DNA of 64,000 nt, from assembly GCF_009792895.1 (NCBI RefSeq), contig NZ_WSSC01000002.1, forward strand, positions 186,001-250,000, given 5' to 3'. The position numbers and the translations under genes were made by a program. The notes under the pieces are model-generated. The model worked only from the letters and a program-made list of their open reading frames with translations. It made no database searches and was not told the origin of the DNA. Shown one piece after another: positions 34,685 to 43,432 of the stretch. Source of the DNA: Pigmentibacter ruber (lineage in GTDB: Bacteria; Bdellovibrionota_B; Oligoflexia; Silvanigrellales; Silvanigrellaceae). Position 1 is the stretch's first letter. Every line of letters begins with the position of its first letter.

Positions 34685-35683
34685 TTATAATTCATAAAAC
34701 CAATTTAATGTATCAGAGAGTGTTTTATCTGAAGGTATAGGATTCCAATTTAATTCTTGTTTCGCTTTTCTAACAGATACATGTTGATACTTGCCAAAAA
34801 AATTACTAATTATTTGTCTTGAAAGAAGTCTTTCTTTTTTCATTACTTTATGATTTAACCAATCAAAGGTATTCATTAGATAAAATGTCCATACAGGTGG
34901 CAAATAGTTTGGTACTTTTGCATCTACTTGCAATTTTTTTATTCTATTAAGTAATTCTTTAAAATCAAAATATTCTCCAGCAACAATATATCTTCCTTCA
35001 GTGTGCTGACGCTTTAAGGCATTAATATGAGCTTTTGCTACATCTCTTACATCAACAATGTGACATCCACCATTAGGAATAGTAAAAAATTGCTTTTGAA
35101 ATATTTTATAATAAATACTGAGCGATGGCGTAATTCTAAAAAAATTTGGTCCAATAATTGTGGGTGGAAGAATAGAAACTAATTTAATATTTTTATTCTT
35201 ACAAAGGTTAAAAGCCAATTTTTCAGCATCAATTTTTGCTTTTAATAATGGAAAGTTGCTTGAGTGATTCCAGTTATTTTCAGTCAATGGATTATTTTGG
35301 GTAGATGACATTCCACAGGCCGAACAGCTTGATGTAAAAATTATTTTTTTGATATTTTTTTCATTAGCACATTCTAGAACATTTTGTGTTCCAAAAATAA
35401 TAGGTTCTTCTATTTCTTTTTTAACATTATTGCTCCATAGAAGGACTGGAGAAGCAGAATGGATAACTTCATCAATATTATTCATTGCATTTCTAAGAGA
35501 TTCCTTATTCAGTAACTCTGCTTCTACTATTTCAACATTAGAAAAATTTTTTAAGTGCTCTGTTTTTTTGTTGTCTTTAATATTACGAACTGTGGCTTTG
35601 ACGTGAAAACCATCAGCAGATAGTTGCTTTACAAGATTGTAGCCTAAATGACCATTACCACCAGTCACTAAAATTCTTTTCAA
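34685..35683 (-). CDS. Extended SDR / NAD(P)-dependent epimerase-reductase with Tyr-to-Phe change
   Basis: Encodes 332 residues; TTG start 35683 with AAAGGAG seven bases upstream. The Rossmann motif is TGGNGHLG (residues 7-14). FTSSCSACG supplies the catalytic Ser region. The Y-x-x-x-K motif reads FPLLK, so the usual Tyr is Phe (codon 35254-35252). PTIIGP and VDVRDVAKAH are typical of dihydroflavonol-reductase/3-beta-HSD relatives. It is the last gene of the nine-gene minus operon and lies 17 bases after the methyltransferase gene. Likely reduces or epimerises the pathway's keto intermediate if active; the Tyr loss argues caution. Confidence 0.8.
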   Translation of the reverse strand: MKRILVTGGNGHLGYNLVKQLSADGFHVKATVRNIKDNKKTEHLKNFSNVEIVEAELLNKESLRNAMNNIDEVIHSASPVLLWSNNVKKEIEEPIIFGTQNVLECANEKNIKKIIFTSSCSACGMSSTQNNPLTENNWNHSSNFPLLKAKIDAEKLAFNLCKNKNIKLVSILPPTIIGPNFFRITPSLSIYYKIFQKQFFTIPNGGCHIVDVRDVAKAHINALKRQHTEGRYIVAGEYFDFKELLNRIKKLQVDAKVPNYLPPVWTFYLMNTFDWLNHKVMKKERLLSRQIISNFFGKYQHVSVRKAKQELNWNPIPSDKTLSDTLNWFYEL

Positions 35684-35700
35684 ATTCTTCTCCTTTAATA

Positions 35701-36486
35701 TTATGCAGCATATTTTTTATGTTTTAATTCGAATAGTAATACATATCCTACTTGCTCTAATCTATTCACGTAAAGATCTGCATTATCGACCCAAGAAAAG
35801 AACTTATCTTTATTTATTTCTTCTGTTTGATATCCTTTTTTTATCCAACTTCGTATTAAATTTTTTTTCCAAGATGTTTCAGGTGTCAACAAAATTGAAC
35901 CCCGAATAATTCCATTTTTAGATAAACATCTTGAAAGTTCTTTCATCGCTAAGGCTCCAGAAGGAAACGAATTAAATCCACCAAAGCAAGAAATAGCATG
36001 AATACTGGAATTCGAGAAAGGCAGTTGATTAACGTCTCCTCGAATAAAAGTAACTGGTTTTTTTGATAATTTTATTTGTGCTTTTTCAAGCATATCTTTT
36101 GATATATCTAAAACTAATAATTTTCTGGCAAAAAATTTTTTAGATCCAAAAAGTGCGGCTGAAGTTAATGAACCATCACCAGTAGCAATATCTAAGATAT
36201 TATCTTCATGTTTTAATATTTCTCTAAAAAACTTAATATGTTTAAATATATTTCCATGCCAGATAATAATATAAACTAGCAAAGCAAAAGGAGCATAAAA
36301 TTTTGAATATATTTTATACGCAGTTTCTGTTACTATATTTATACTATTGTTAGTTAAACATAAGTCTAAATAAGAATTATTTTTTTTATATCTTAATTTA
36401 CAATTAGTGCATAATATATAATTTATATCAAAGCTATATTCTAAAAAATTATGGCATTTAGGACAAAATAAATTTATAATTGTCAT
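35701..36486 (-). CDS. SAM methyltransferase with N-terminal zinc ribbon
   Basis: Encodes 261 residues. CPKC (8-11) and CTNC (26-29) form a zinc ribbon like that of Trm112p/RlmA-type proteins. A membrane-leaning helix (APFALLVYIIIWH) follows. The SAM site is DIATGDGSLTSAALFG (about 97-112), with RGDVNQLPFSNSSIHAI as motif IV and FSGG-like post-motifs; this is UbiE/Methyltransf_11 type. It ends in basic KHKKYAA. It is adjacent (three bases) to the membrane protein gene upstream, so it likely methylates a lipid-like intermediate of this operon. Confidence 0.8.
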   Translation of the reverse strand: MTIINLFCPKCHNFLEYSFDINYILCTNCKLRYKKNNSYLDLCLTNNSINIVTETAYKIYSKFYAPFALLVYIIIWHGNIFKHIKFFREILKHEDNILDIATGDGSLTSAALFGSKKFFARKLLVLDISKDMLEKAQIKLSKKPVTFIRGDVNQLPFSNSSIHAISCFGGFNSFPSGALAMKELSRCLSKNGIIRGSILLTPETSWKKNLIRSWIKKGYQTEEINKDKFFSWVDNADLYVNRLEQVGYVLLFELKHKKYAA

Positions 36487-36488
36487 AA

Positions 36489-37613
36489 TTAGTTTTCTCC
36501 TTTAGCAATAGATATTCTATGTAAAACAGGAGATAACGTTTTATTAATATCTTTTTTCCACATGTACCCATCAATAATGTAATGAGATAATGCCATAAAG
36601 TATATTAAAGTCATACCTACATGTTTTGGAGTAATCAAATAAAAAATAATCATCATTATTGAGTAAGTAAGCGCAATAGAAAAGTATTTAATCCAAGCAT
36701 TTTTACTTACGAGTTTCTGATAAAAGGTTATAGAAATATTTGCTTCATTCATTTCTTTTGTCCTGTACTTTTCAAAAAGCCAAACAAATCCAAAATATTG
36801 AACGTTATGAAAAATTGTCCCTATGGCTACAGCCAAAGGCATTGCTGTTACTGGTATAAAGAAATAGGGGACAATATATGTTAAGATAGCTATTAGCATC
36901 AAAGAAAGTTGTGGCCATGGTATATGTCTACCTTGTTTATTTCTGTCATAAATAGCTTTTTTTAAACCAATTATTCCAATTACAGCTGTAACTGCACAAT
37001 ATGTATAAAAAATATTTTTAGGAATTACTGGATAAATTAAATTATATTTTTCATCTAAAGATAGAAAATATTGCACATTTTCATGCGTAAATACCCATAA
37101 TAAAATGCTATATAATGCTAAAGGGAAAAATAAGTTTAAATAAAATCTGTCAGCATAAATAGTTTTATCATTAAATCGTTTTGATTGTATAGTATCATAA
37201 ATTTTGCAAATACCATGATGTTGTCTATATGCATGCCATAAAGAAATATAAGAAATTAATGATAAAATCCAATCATTTAGAGTTGTTCCTTCTGTAAAAG
37301 GCAATAATAAGACTATAATGAAACAAACTATTGCTCCTGCATATATAGGTTTCATATTAAATGTTTTACGAGCTTGTTCTGGTAAAAGAGTTGCCCAAGT
37401 TAAATAATTATGAGGAATACCAAAAAAAATTAAATAAAAATTGTATATTGGAAATATAACTGCATCACCTTTCCATAAATAGAATGTAAGAAGAAGTAAT
37501 GCAAAAATTCCTGATAAATGGAAGAAAATTAAGTCAAAATTTTTATCTTTCAACCATAATGAACTATTTATTAATAAATTGGTATTTTTATCAAAGTTAA
37601 TTGATTTAAGCAT
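36489..37613 (-). CDS. Polytopic membrane protein with conserved-looking histidines
   Basis: Encodes 374 residues with about nine hydrophobic helices. Histidine-bearing motifs lie at membrane edges: GIPHNYLTW, LWHAYRQHHG, IGTIFHNVQYFGF and ALSHYIIDGYMWK. Such clusters suggest a metal-dependent membrane oxygenase or desaturase; the pattern loosely recalls Brp/Blh carotene dioxygenases and their relatives, but I cannot assign the family. It overlaps the alpha-oxoamine synthase gene by one base in the operon, consistent with acting on the same lipid product. Confidence 0.6.
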   Translation of the reverse strand: MLKSINFDKNTNLLINSSLWLKDKNFDLIFFHLSGIFALLLLTFYLWKGDAVIFPIYNFYLIFFGIPHNYLTWATLLPEQARKTFNMKPIYAGAIVCFIIVLLLPFTEGTTLNDWILSLISYISLWHAYRQHHGICKIYDTIQSKRFNDKTIYADRFYLNLFFPLALYSILLWVFTHENVQYFLSLDEKYNLIYPVIPKNIFYTYCAVTAVIGIIGLKKAIYDRNKQGRHIPWPQLSLMLIAILTYIVPYFFIPVTAMPLAVAIGTIFHNVQYFGFVWLFEKYRTKEMNEANISITFYQKLVSKNAWIKYFSIALTYSIMMIIFYLITPKHVGMTLIYFMALSHYIIDGYMWKKDINKTLSPVLHRISIAKGEN

Positions 37614-38929
37614 TAGAAAAATTCCTTTTTTAATTTTGTAAATATTTTAATCACTTTTTTTAATTCTTCTTCTGTATGGGTTGCCATAACGCTTAATCTT
37701 AATCTTTGTTTATTTTTAGCTACAGCAGGATACTCAATTGAATTAATAAATAAATTATGATTGTTTAAAAATTTATTTACTTCTCTAATATCAAACTTAG
37801 CAGGAATAAGTATTGGTATAATTGCTGAATCTGTTGTAACTCCATAGTCTAGCTCATTTAAGTTTTTTACAAGATAGTTTACATTTGAAAATAGATTTTT
37901 ACGCAATTGTCTTTCATTTTGAATGACTTCAATACTTGCTAAAATGGCTGCTACTATTGGAGGTGGCAAATGCGCAGAAAACATATAAGATCTGGCAAAA
38001 TAGCGCATGTATTGAATCACTTCTTTTTTAGCGAGAAGAAATCCTCCTGTAACTGCAAAGACTTTGCTAAATGTTCCCATGGTTATTGGAACTGCATCAT
38101 TAATTTTCCAATGTTCAGCCGATCCTCTTCCGTTTTCGCCCAGTATTCCTGTCCCATGAGCATCATCAATAACTAAAGTTGCTTTATATTTTATACATAA
38201 TTCCGAAATTTCTTTTAATTTAGATAAGTTTCCATCCATAGAAAAAACACCTTCAGTCGTAACAAAAATGTGCCCTTTACAAATAGATGAATAGCGTTCA
38301 AGTAATATTTTTAAATGAGCTATATTATTATGCTTAAATCTTAAAGTTTTTACTTTATTAAAAGGATCATTATTTAAATATGTTACTGCATCATATAGAC
38401 TCGCATGACTTAACTCATCGTAAATAAGAATGTCATTTCCAGAAATTAATGCTTTTACCCATCCCAAATTTGCTTGATATCCGCTCGCAAATAACATTGC
38501 ATCATAGTCATCAGCATTTTCACCATATTTGAACTCACAAAGTTTTCTTTCTAATTTTTTATGTAAAGTAGACATGCCATTTAGCAGCGGCGGTCCTCCA
38601 ACTCCTATTCCATAGTTTTCAACAGCATGGATTAACGCTTCTTTTACTTTAGGATGTGTAGAAAGTCCTAAATAATTATTAGAACCAAACATAAGCATTT
38701 TTTTAGGTGTCTTTGTAATTTGATCAAATATAAGGCTTGAATGCTCGCAAGGTCCCATTAATTCTCGGCAATAAAGGGCTTTTCCTTGTGCTAAAATATT
38801 GGATAAAAATTCATTAAATGGAGTTACTTTTTCAATAAGTGATTTTCCTGAAGGCTTTATGAATTCAGCTAAAGAAAAATTTTCAGCATTATTTGCAGAA
38901 AGAAGTTTATTTTTTTCAAAGTCAAACAT
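37613..38929 (-). CDS. Alpha-oxoamine synthase (AONS/serine-palmitoyltransferase/CqsA-like)
   Basis: Encodes 438 residues from the ATG at 38929 with AAAGGA upstream; an in-frame TTG at 38944 is less likely. Fold-type I PLP enzyme: [15 protein letters not shown], the [10 protein letters not shown] loop, [26 protein letters not shown] (Asp for the PLP ring nitrogen), and the PLP lysine in [14 protein letters not shown] (about 286). The family condenses an acyl thioester with an amino acid and releases CO2 and an alpha-amino ketone. Neighbours (SDR, lipid-kinase-like protein) suggest a sphingoid or amino-ketone lipid. biotin synthesis (BioF) is the alternative, but no other bio gene is present. 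Confidence 0.85.
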   Translation of the reverse strand: MFDFEKNKLLSANNAENFSLAEFIKPSGKSLIEKVTPFNEFLSNILAQGKALYCRELMGPCEHSSLIFDQITKTPKKMLMFGSNNYLGLSTHPKVKEALIHAVENYGIGVGGPPLLNGMSTLHKKLERKLCEFKYGENADDYDAMLFASGYQANLGWVKALISGNDILIYDELSHASLYDAVTYLNNDPFNKVKTLRFKHNNIAHLKILLERYSSICKGHIFVTTEGVFSMDGNLSKLKEISELCIKYKATLVIDDAHGTGILGENGRGSAEHWKINDAVPITMGTFSKVFAVTGGFLLAKKEVIQYMRYFARSYMFSAHLPPPIVAAILASIEVIQNERQLRKNLFSNVNYLVKNLNELDYGVTTDSAIIPILIPAKFDIREVNKFLNNHNLFINSIEYPAVAKNKQRLRLSVMATHTEEELKKVIKIFTKLKKEFF

Positions 38930-39725
38930 AAATATTCCTTTCAATTTTTTTTGAATTTTGCAAATTTTTTAAAATTAACTTTGCCGTCTTTTTTGCAAAA
39001 TTAGTTAATTCATTAGGATTCATTCCCAATGCTAATATATTTTTTCTTACCGCTTTGTTATGAAAAGCATTTTTATTCATATTAATATCAAAAACACAAA
39101 TAGATATAATGAATTTAATTAAAATTATATCGAAAAAAGATAAACTATTTTTCTTTAGTTCATCACTAATTATAATACTTATTCCAGAAATATGCCTTTC
39201 TTCATCTTCTGAAATTAGATTAATTAATTTTTCAAATTCAAATAAATTAAATTTTTTAGCTGTATTAGAAAGTTTTTTATAGAATTGAACACCATAAATT
39301 TCAAAAAACTGTAGCAATATTAGTCCATAAATTGGTTTTCTAGGGAATAATTTAGCAAACATTTTTAGAAAAAAGTCATAGATAATTTTATCAGCAATAC
39401 TTTTCTGTTCCTTTTTGTACTTAAATGTTTGTAAATTATAATTAATTAATTTATTAGTATGAATGCTTTCGTCTAATTTCTGTGACTTAAGGAAATTAAA
39501 TTTCTTTTCATTATCTATAAATGCTAACATAATATTTGATATTATTAAATCTTCAATTCCTTCTGTAGTTGCAATCGAAGCAATTAGTTTTTTCCAACAA
39601 TCAACTAGGTTATGATCTAAGTGCTCTATATTATCGATATTTTCAAGTATTTCATAACTCTTTATAGTCTTTAATTGCTGGTAAGATAATCTATTTAATT
39701 TAGTAATAGTAAATTCTTGAAACAT
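38922..39725 (-). CDS. Ferritin-like di-iron protein
   Basis: Encodes 267 residues, nearly all helical. Carboxylate/His motifs are spaced as in ferritin-like di-iron enzymes: TTEGIEDL (Glu55, Glu58), [11 protein letters not shown] (about 86-90) and [10 protein letters not shown] (about 173-177), with a Glu in [10 protein letters not shown] between them. This resembles AurF/PhlA-like or related oxygenases. It would fit an O2-dependent modification (hydroxylation, desaturation or amine oxidation) of the pathway product. The stop overlaps the alpha-oxoamine synthase start by eight bases. Confidence 0.6.
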   Translation of the reverse strand: MFQEFTITKLNRLSYQQLKTIKSYEILENIDNIEHLDHNLVDCWKKLIASIATTEGIEDLIISNIMLAFIDNEKKFNFLKSQKLDESIHTNKLINYNLQTFKYKKEQKSIADKIIYDFFLKMFAKLFPRKPIYGLILLQFFEIYGVQFYKKLSNTAKKFNLFEFEKLINLISEDEERHISGISIIISDELKKNSLSFFDIILIKFIISICVFDINMNKNAFHNKAVRKNILALGMNPNELTNFAKKTAKLILKNLQNSKKIERNIYV

Positions 39726-39736
39726 AATAAGTCCTT

Positions 39737-40813
39737 TTAAGGAAATTGGTTAATTTTTAAATATGAAATAACTGAATTCATTTTTTCTACTATTTTTTCT
39801 AATGAACTATTTTTTTCTTCAGCTAAAAATTGCGTTTTATTAAGATCAATTTTTAAATTTTTTTGTTTGCAATTAGAGTTGAAAAAAAATTCATGTTCAA
39901 TTTGATTCTTCTTAAATTGTCCTATTACATGTAAATTTGGGATTTTTTTCTTTGCTTGCAGAATTTTTTTTGCTGGAATTGCTGAAATTAACTCAAAATC
40001 ACCATGTTCTGCAATCCATAAAAGAAATTTAGGTAAATTTAGCTTATTACAAAATTCAATAGCAGATTCATCAATGCAATCTTCATTCCAAAAAAGTTTA
40101 ACACCAATATTATTTATTTCACAAAGCTGTTTTACTGCTGAAAGAATTCCATCACTTGTATCAATTACTGCATGCGCAAATTTTTGAAGTTGAACTCCCT
40201 CTGTTATTCTTGCTATAGGTCGAAATAAATTTTCGGAAAATAATCTGTTACATTGACTTTTTTGATTCAAAAGAAAATCAATACATAAAGCAGGACCTCT
40301 GCCTGACTTTCCAGTTATGCATAGAAAATCATCATCTTGAATACCATCTCGCATTTTTGAAACTTTTGTAGAATATCCTAGCCCAACACTTGTAATAACT
40401 GTGCTTGTTGAACTTCCATTATCACCACCAAGTAAAAAACATTTTTGTGAATTTAATGCTGATTTAAATGAATCAGCGAGTTTTATCTGAAATGACAACG
40501 GAGTTCCAACTTCCCAGATAGTAGAAAACAAAATTCCTATTGGAATACATCCACATGCGGCTAAATCTGAGAGAGAAGCTTGTGCAGCAATCCAGCCTAT
40601 TGTTTCTGGTTCTTTATAAAGTTTATTTGAAATTTCTTCTGCAACACTATCGACAGTGGAATATAAGTAAAATTTTTCTCTTAACTTAACAACTTCACAG
40701 TCAGAGTGATTGATCTCATTTATTTGCTTTTTACTTTTTTCATTTTTTCCTAGCCATGAGAATAAAGATTGTAATTCTTTATTCTCAAGTTGTGAAAAAT
40801 AATTTACGGACAT
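39737..40813 (-). CDS. ThiL-like (AIR synthase/PurM superfamily) protein
   Basis: Encodes 358 residues. PurM-fold signatures resemble thiamine-monophosphate kinase: STVDSVAEEI in the place of the ThiL D-x-x-V-E motif, SLSDLAACGCIPIGIL (about 82-97), GDNGSS, ITGKSGRGPALCIDFLL, and DTSDGILSAVKQL (about 218-230). ThiL phosphorylates thiamine phosphate with ATP. No thiamine gene is nearby; within this operon it may phosphorylate another substrate. It overlaps the lipid-kinase-like gene by ten bases. Confidence 0.7.
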   Translation of the reverse strand: MSVNYFSQLENKELQSLFSWLGKNEKSKKQINEINHSDCEVVKLREKFYLYSTVDSVAEEISNKLYKEPETIGWIAAQASLSDLAACGCIPIGILFSTIWEVGTPLSFQIKLADSFKSALNSQKCFLLGGDNGSSTSTVITSVGLGYSTKVSKMRDGIQDDDFLCITGKSGRGPALCIDFLLNQKSQCNRLFSENLFRPIARITEGVQLQKFAHAVIDTSDGILSAVKQLCEINNIGVKLFWNEDCIDESAIEFCNKLNLPKFLLWIAEHGDFELISAIPAKKILQAKKKIPNLHVIGQFKKNQIEHEFFFNSNCKQKNLKIDLNKTQFLAEEKNSSLEKIVEKMNSVISYLKINQFP

Positions 40814-41790
40814 AATAGTAAACTTTCTTTGATAATATTGAAATTTGAATGAGTAAATTTTTTTACTTCACCATCAATTTCAAGTAGAGTTTCATTTTTT
40901 GTTTTTATTTCAATTTTATCTGTATTTACTTCTTTTAGTGAAGGATTATTTAAAATATTATTTTGTAAAAAGTCCTTCATTATTTGCAAAATATGAAGCT
41001 TATTTTTATAGATATTTTTACTTTTGCAATTAAAGTAAAATATTTTAAAGATACCATTATTGACTTTAATTTGTTTTGGATAAACAAAACTTCCTGAAAA
41101 ATGTGGAATTTTAAGTATTCCTAAATTAATTATTTCATTACTAATATATTTTATACCATTATAAGTTAAGATTGTTTGTATGGGTTTATAAGAAAATAAA
41201 TTTTTTAAAATTGCACAAAAAATTGCTAAATTAGTGTTATTTTTCTTTATAAAATTATTAATTCTACTATTTTTATTAAAAAAGTAATTTGCATTTGCTG
41301 TGAAACCGATACTAGCATTTACTATGAAATATTCTTTTAATAAGAAATTTTTTTTATCCTTGAATTCGACAAGTCCTACATCATGATAAAAAGCATTATC
41401 GAAGTTTAATCTTACTGGTATTGATCCTATTTTGTCTTTATTTGGCTTATGAAAATCATTTGAAGAACCAACACCTATTGCACCTATTAAGGGTTTCATT
41501 GCTCTAAATTCAAATAAAATATTCACTACAGAATGGACGGTCCCATCACCTCCTACCGCAATAAATTTATAGAATCCATCTTTAATGAAATTTATTAGCA
41601 TATTTTTTAATGCTTGACTTTCTATCTTACATATATCTATTTGGGTCTTTATTATGATTTTATATTTTTCTTGTAAAATGTTTGATTTAAGAATGTAATC
41701 CCATATTTTAAGTCCTTTACCACCTTTTGCTTTGGAATTAAATAAAACAATTGTTTCATGAAAATTTTCATTGACTATAATATTTTGCAT
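40804..41790 (-). CDS. Diacylglycerol/sphingosine/ceramide-kinase-family protein
   Basis: Encodes 328 residues. The DAGK catalytic domain (PF00781 type) is evident: VLFNSKAKGGKG near the start, FIAVGGDGTVHSVVNILF (about 77-94; GGDGT binds ATP), IGAIGVGSSNDFHK as the second glycine motif, and ASIGFTANANYF. The C-terminal beta-sandwich ends EIDGEVKKF. The family phosphorylates lipid hydroxyls such as diacylglycerol or sphingoid bases. Its link with the alpha-oxoamine synthase and SDR suggests phosphorylation of a long-chain amino alcohol. It starts one base after the thymidylate-kinase-like gene ends. Confidence 0.8.
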   Translation of the reverse strand: MQNIIVNENFHETIVLFNSKAKGGKGLKIWDYILKSNILQEKYKIIIKTQIDICKIESQALKNMLINFIKDGFYKFIAVGGDGTVHSVVNILFEFRAMKPLIGAIGVGSSNDFHKPNKDKIGSIPVRLNFDNAFYHDVGLVEFKDKKNFLLKEYFIVNASIGFTANANYFFNKNSRINNFIKKNNTNLAIFCAILKNLFSYKPIQTILTYNGIKYISNEIINLGILKIPHFSGSFVYPKQIKVNNGIFKIFYFNCKSKNIYKNKLHILQIMKDFLQNNILNNPSLKEVNTDKIEIKTKNETLLEIDGEVKKFTHSNFNIIKESLLLCP

Positions 41791-42402
41791 TTATGCAACC
41801 TTTTTTAGATAAATAGAAAACATGTGATCAATTATTAAGTCAGAATCTTGATTGGCTTGAATTGATGACCAAGGACCAAATTTTACTGCAACTTCCTTCC
41901 AAATCGGCTGCAATTTTTTTTGAAAAGTAAGGAATTGTTCTTCACTATTATTTCCAATAGATCTTCCCTTTTCATAATTTGAAATTTCTTTTTTTCTTTT
42001 CATTGCTATATCAGGGGAAATATCAAGATAAATTGTTAAATCAGGAACAGGAAATAATTTAGCTAAATGGTAAAGTGATTCTTTTTTCGAACCTAATCCT
42101 ATTTCGCTAACAACATACTTATACCAGTAAGAATCCATGATAATTATTCTATTTTTCTTTTCATTTGCAATTTCTAAAGCCCTTTGGACGGCATGAAATA
42201 TAAATATTGAACGAGAAAAGCCTTTTAAATTTTTTAAATATTCTTGAGCATGATTTTGCGAAATAAATAAATCTTCATACTGATCCCAGACCGAAGCAAT
42301 AGTAATTGAACGTTCATTCAATTTTTTAGCTAAAAAAAATTGCAGCTTTTTACATACTGTTGTTTTGCCTGAGCCATCAGGCCCTGTTACTACTATAAAC
42401 AT
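41791..42402 (-). CDS. Thymidylate-kinase-like P-loop kinase
   Basis: Encodes 203 residues. The P-loop is GPDGSGKTT (7-15). MDSYWYKYV takes the place of the usual D-R-Y/F-x-x-S motif, and a basic lid region follows (RKKEISNYEKGRSIG). It differs from housekeeping Tmk in the missing DRY and in its setting between a HAD and a lipid-kinase-like gene, so it may phosphorylate a pathway nucleotide or another small molecule. It shares one base with the HAD gene. Confidence 0.7.
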   Translation of the reverse strand: MFIVVTGPDGSGKTTVCKKLQFFLAKKLNERSITIASVWDQYEDLFISQNHAQEYLKNLKGFSRSIFIFHAVQRALEIANEKKNRIIIMDSYWYKYVVSEIGLGSKKESLYHLAKLFPVPDLTIYLDISPDIAMKRKKEISNYEKGRSIGNNSEEQFLTFQKKLQPIWKEVAVKFGPWSSIQANQDSDLIIDHMFSIYLKKVA

Positions 42403-43133
42403 TAAGAATTCCTTTCTAAATAGTTAACTAAGTCATAATAATTCCCAAAATTGACAGTTCCAAAGTTATAATTTTCTAAATTTTTTTCTTTATGAGAATT
42501 ATTTTTTTTGTTTTGTAGATTTAAAATAAATACATTCATACCTATTTTTCTAGCATTTCCATCGAGAGCTAATTTATTTCCTATCATTAAGCATTCTTCT
42601 GATTTTAAGTTATTTTGTGAAAGAAAATCTTGAAAATATAATTTAGAGTGTTTGGAATAATACATATTTTTTGAATGGGAAATAAATTTAAAAGTATTTA
42701 CGTCAATACCTGCCCATTGTAATCTTAAATTTACAAATTCTGGTGGCCAAAATGGATTAGTTGCTAAATATAGTTTATATCTATTTTTTGCCCAATTTAT
42801 AAAAGAATTTGCTACAGGAATTATAGAAAAATATTTTCTTAATAAAGGGAAAATATATTCAATAAAATTGATTAGTATTTTTTCACTGTCATTTATTGAA
42901 ATATTCATTGTTTGAGAAAATGTTTTTATAGCTTTATTATATATTAAATTTTTGTCACTATTATTTATAATATTGCTTTTAAATAAACTTAACGAATATA
43001 GAAGTTTTAAAGGCGAAACTCTAAACTCATTCCATGTCATTGCCTTTACTATAAAGTAAATTTTAGCTTGTAGTTCGTTAAAGCTAATTAAAGTTCCATC
43101 TAGGTCTATAAGTAAATTTCTAATACTATTCAT
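42402..43133 (-). CDS. HAD-superfamily hydrolase, first gene of the operon
   Basis: Encodes 243 residues. HAD motif I is DLDGTLIS (10-17) with both Asp residues. YLATNPFWPP (about 124) gives motif II, the Lys follows in SKHSKLYFQDFL, and MIGNKLALDGNARKIG is motif III/IV with a single D in place of the usual DD pair. Probably a phosphatase acting on a pathway phosphate ester. It is the promoter-proximal gene of the minus-strand operon, about 180 bases beyond the divergent promoter of the 43433 gene. Confidence 0.75.
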   Translation of the reverse strand: MNSIRNLLIDLDGTLISFNELQAKIYFIVKAMTWNEFRVSPLKLLYSLSLFKSNIINNSDKNLIYNKAIKTFSQTMNISINDSEKILINFIEYIFPLLRKYFSIIPVANSFINWAKNRYKLYLATNPFWPPEFVNLRLQWAGIDVNTFKFISHSKNMYYSKHSKLYFQDFLSQNNLKSEECLMIGNKLALDGNARKIGMNVFILNLQNKKNNSHKEKNLENYNFGTVNFGNYYDLVNYLERNS

Positions 43134-43174
43134 TTTTGTGTTCTTTTTAAATTAGTTTTCTAAGAAATTAATGG

Positions 43175-43291
43175 ATTCTATTGTAATTTTATTACTTTGT
43201 TAAATAAACGTAAATAAAAATTTATTTTTTGTCAAATTTTGTTCTATAAAATATTTTTTAATGTAACAGAAAAATTCTATTGTAATTTTAT
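43175..43291. repeat. 18-bp direct repeat in the divergent promoter region
   Basis: ATTCTATTGTAATTTTAT occurs exactly at 43175-43192 and 43274-43291, 99 bases apart, between the two divergent transcription units. A shared operator is possible. Confidence 0.5.
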
Positions 43292-43314
43292 GAATAAATA
43301 AAAGTACTTTTTGT

Positions 43315-43343
43315 TTGACATATTATTTACATCTGTGTATTTA
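43315..43343 (+). promoter_or_regulatory. Promoter of the nucleotidyltransferase-dikinase pair
   Basis: TTGACA (43315-43320), 17-base spacer, TATTTA (43338-43343), 90 bases before the ATG at 43433. On the minus strand another TTGACA lies at 43235-43230 and may serve the opposite operon. Confidence 0.5.
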
Positions 43344-43432
43344 GTGTTAATTTCATTATATTAATTACATTTTCTGCTTTATTTATAAATAATTTAAGAA
43401 ATAATGTTTGCAAAAAATTATAGGTAACCTTT

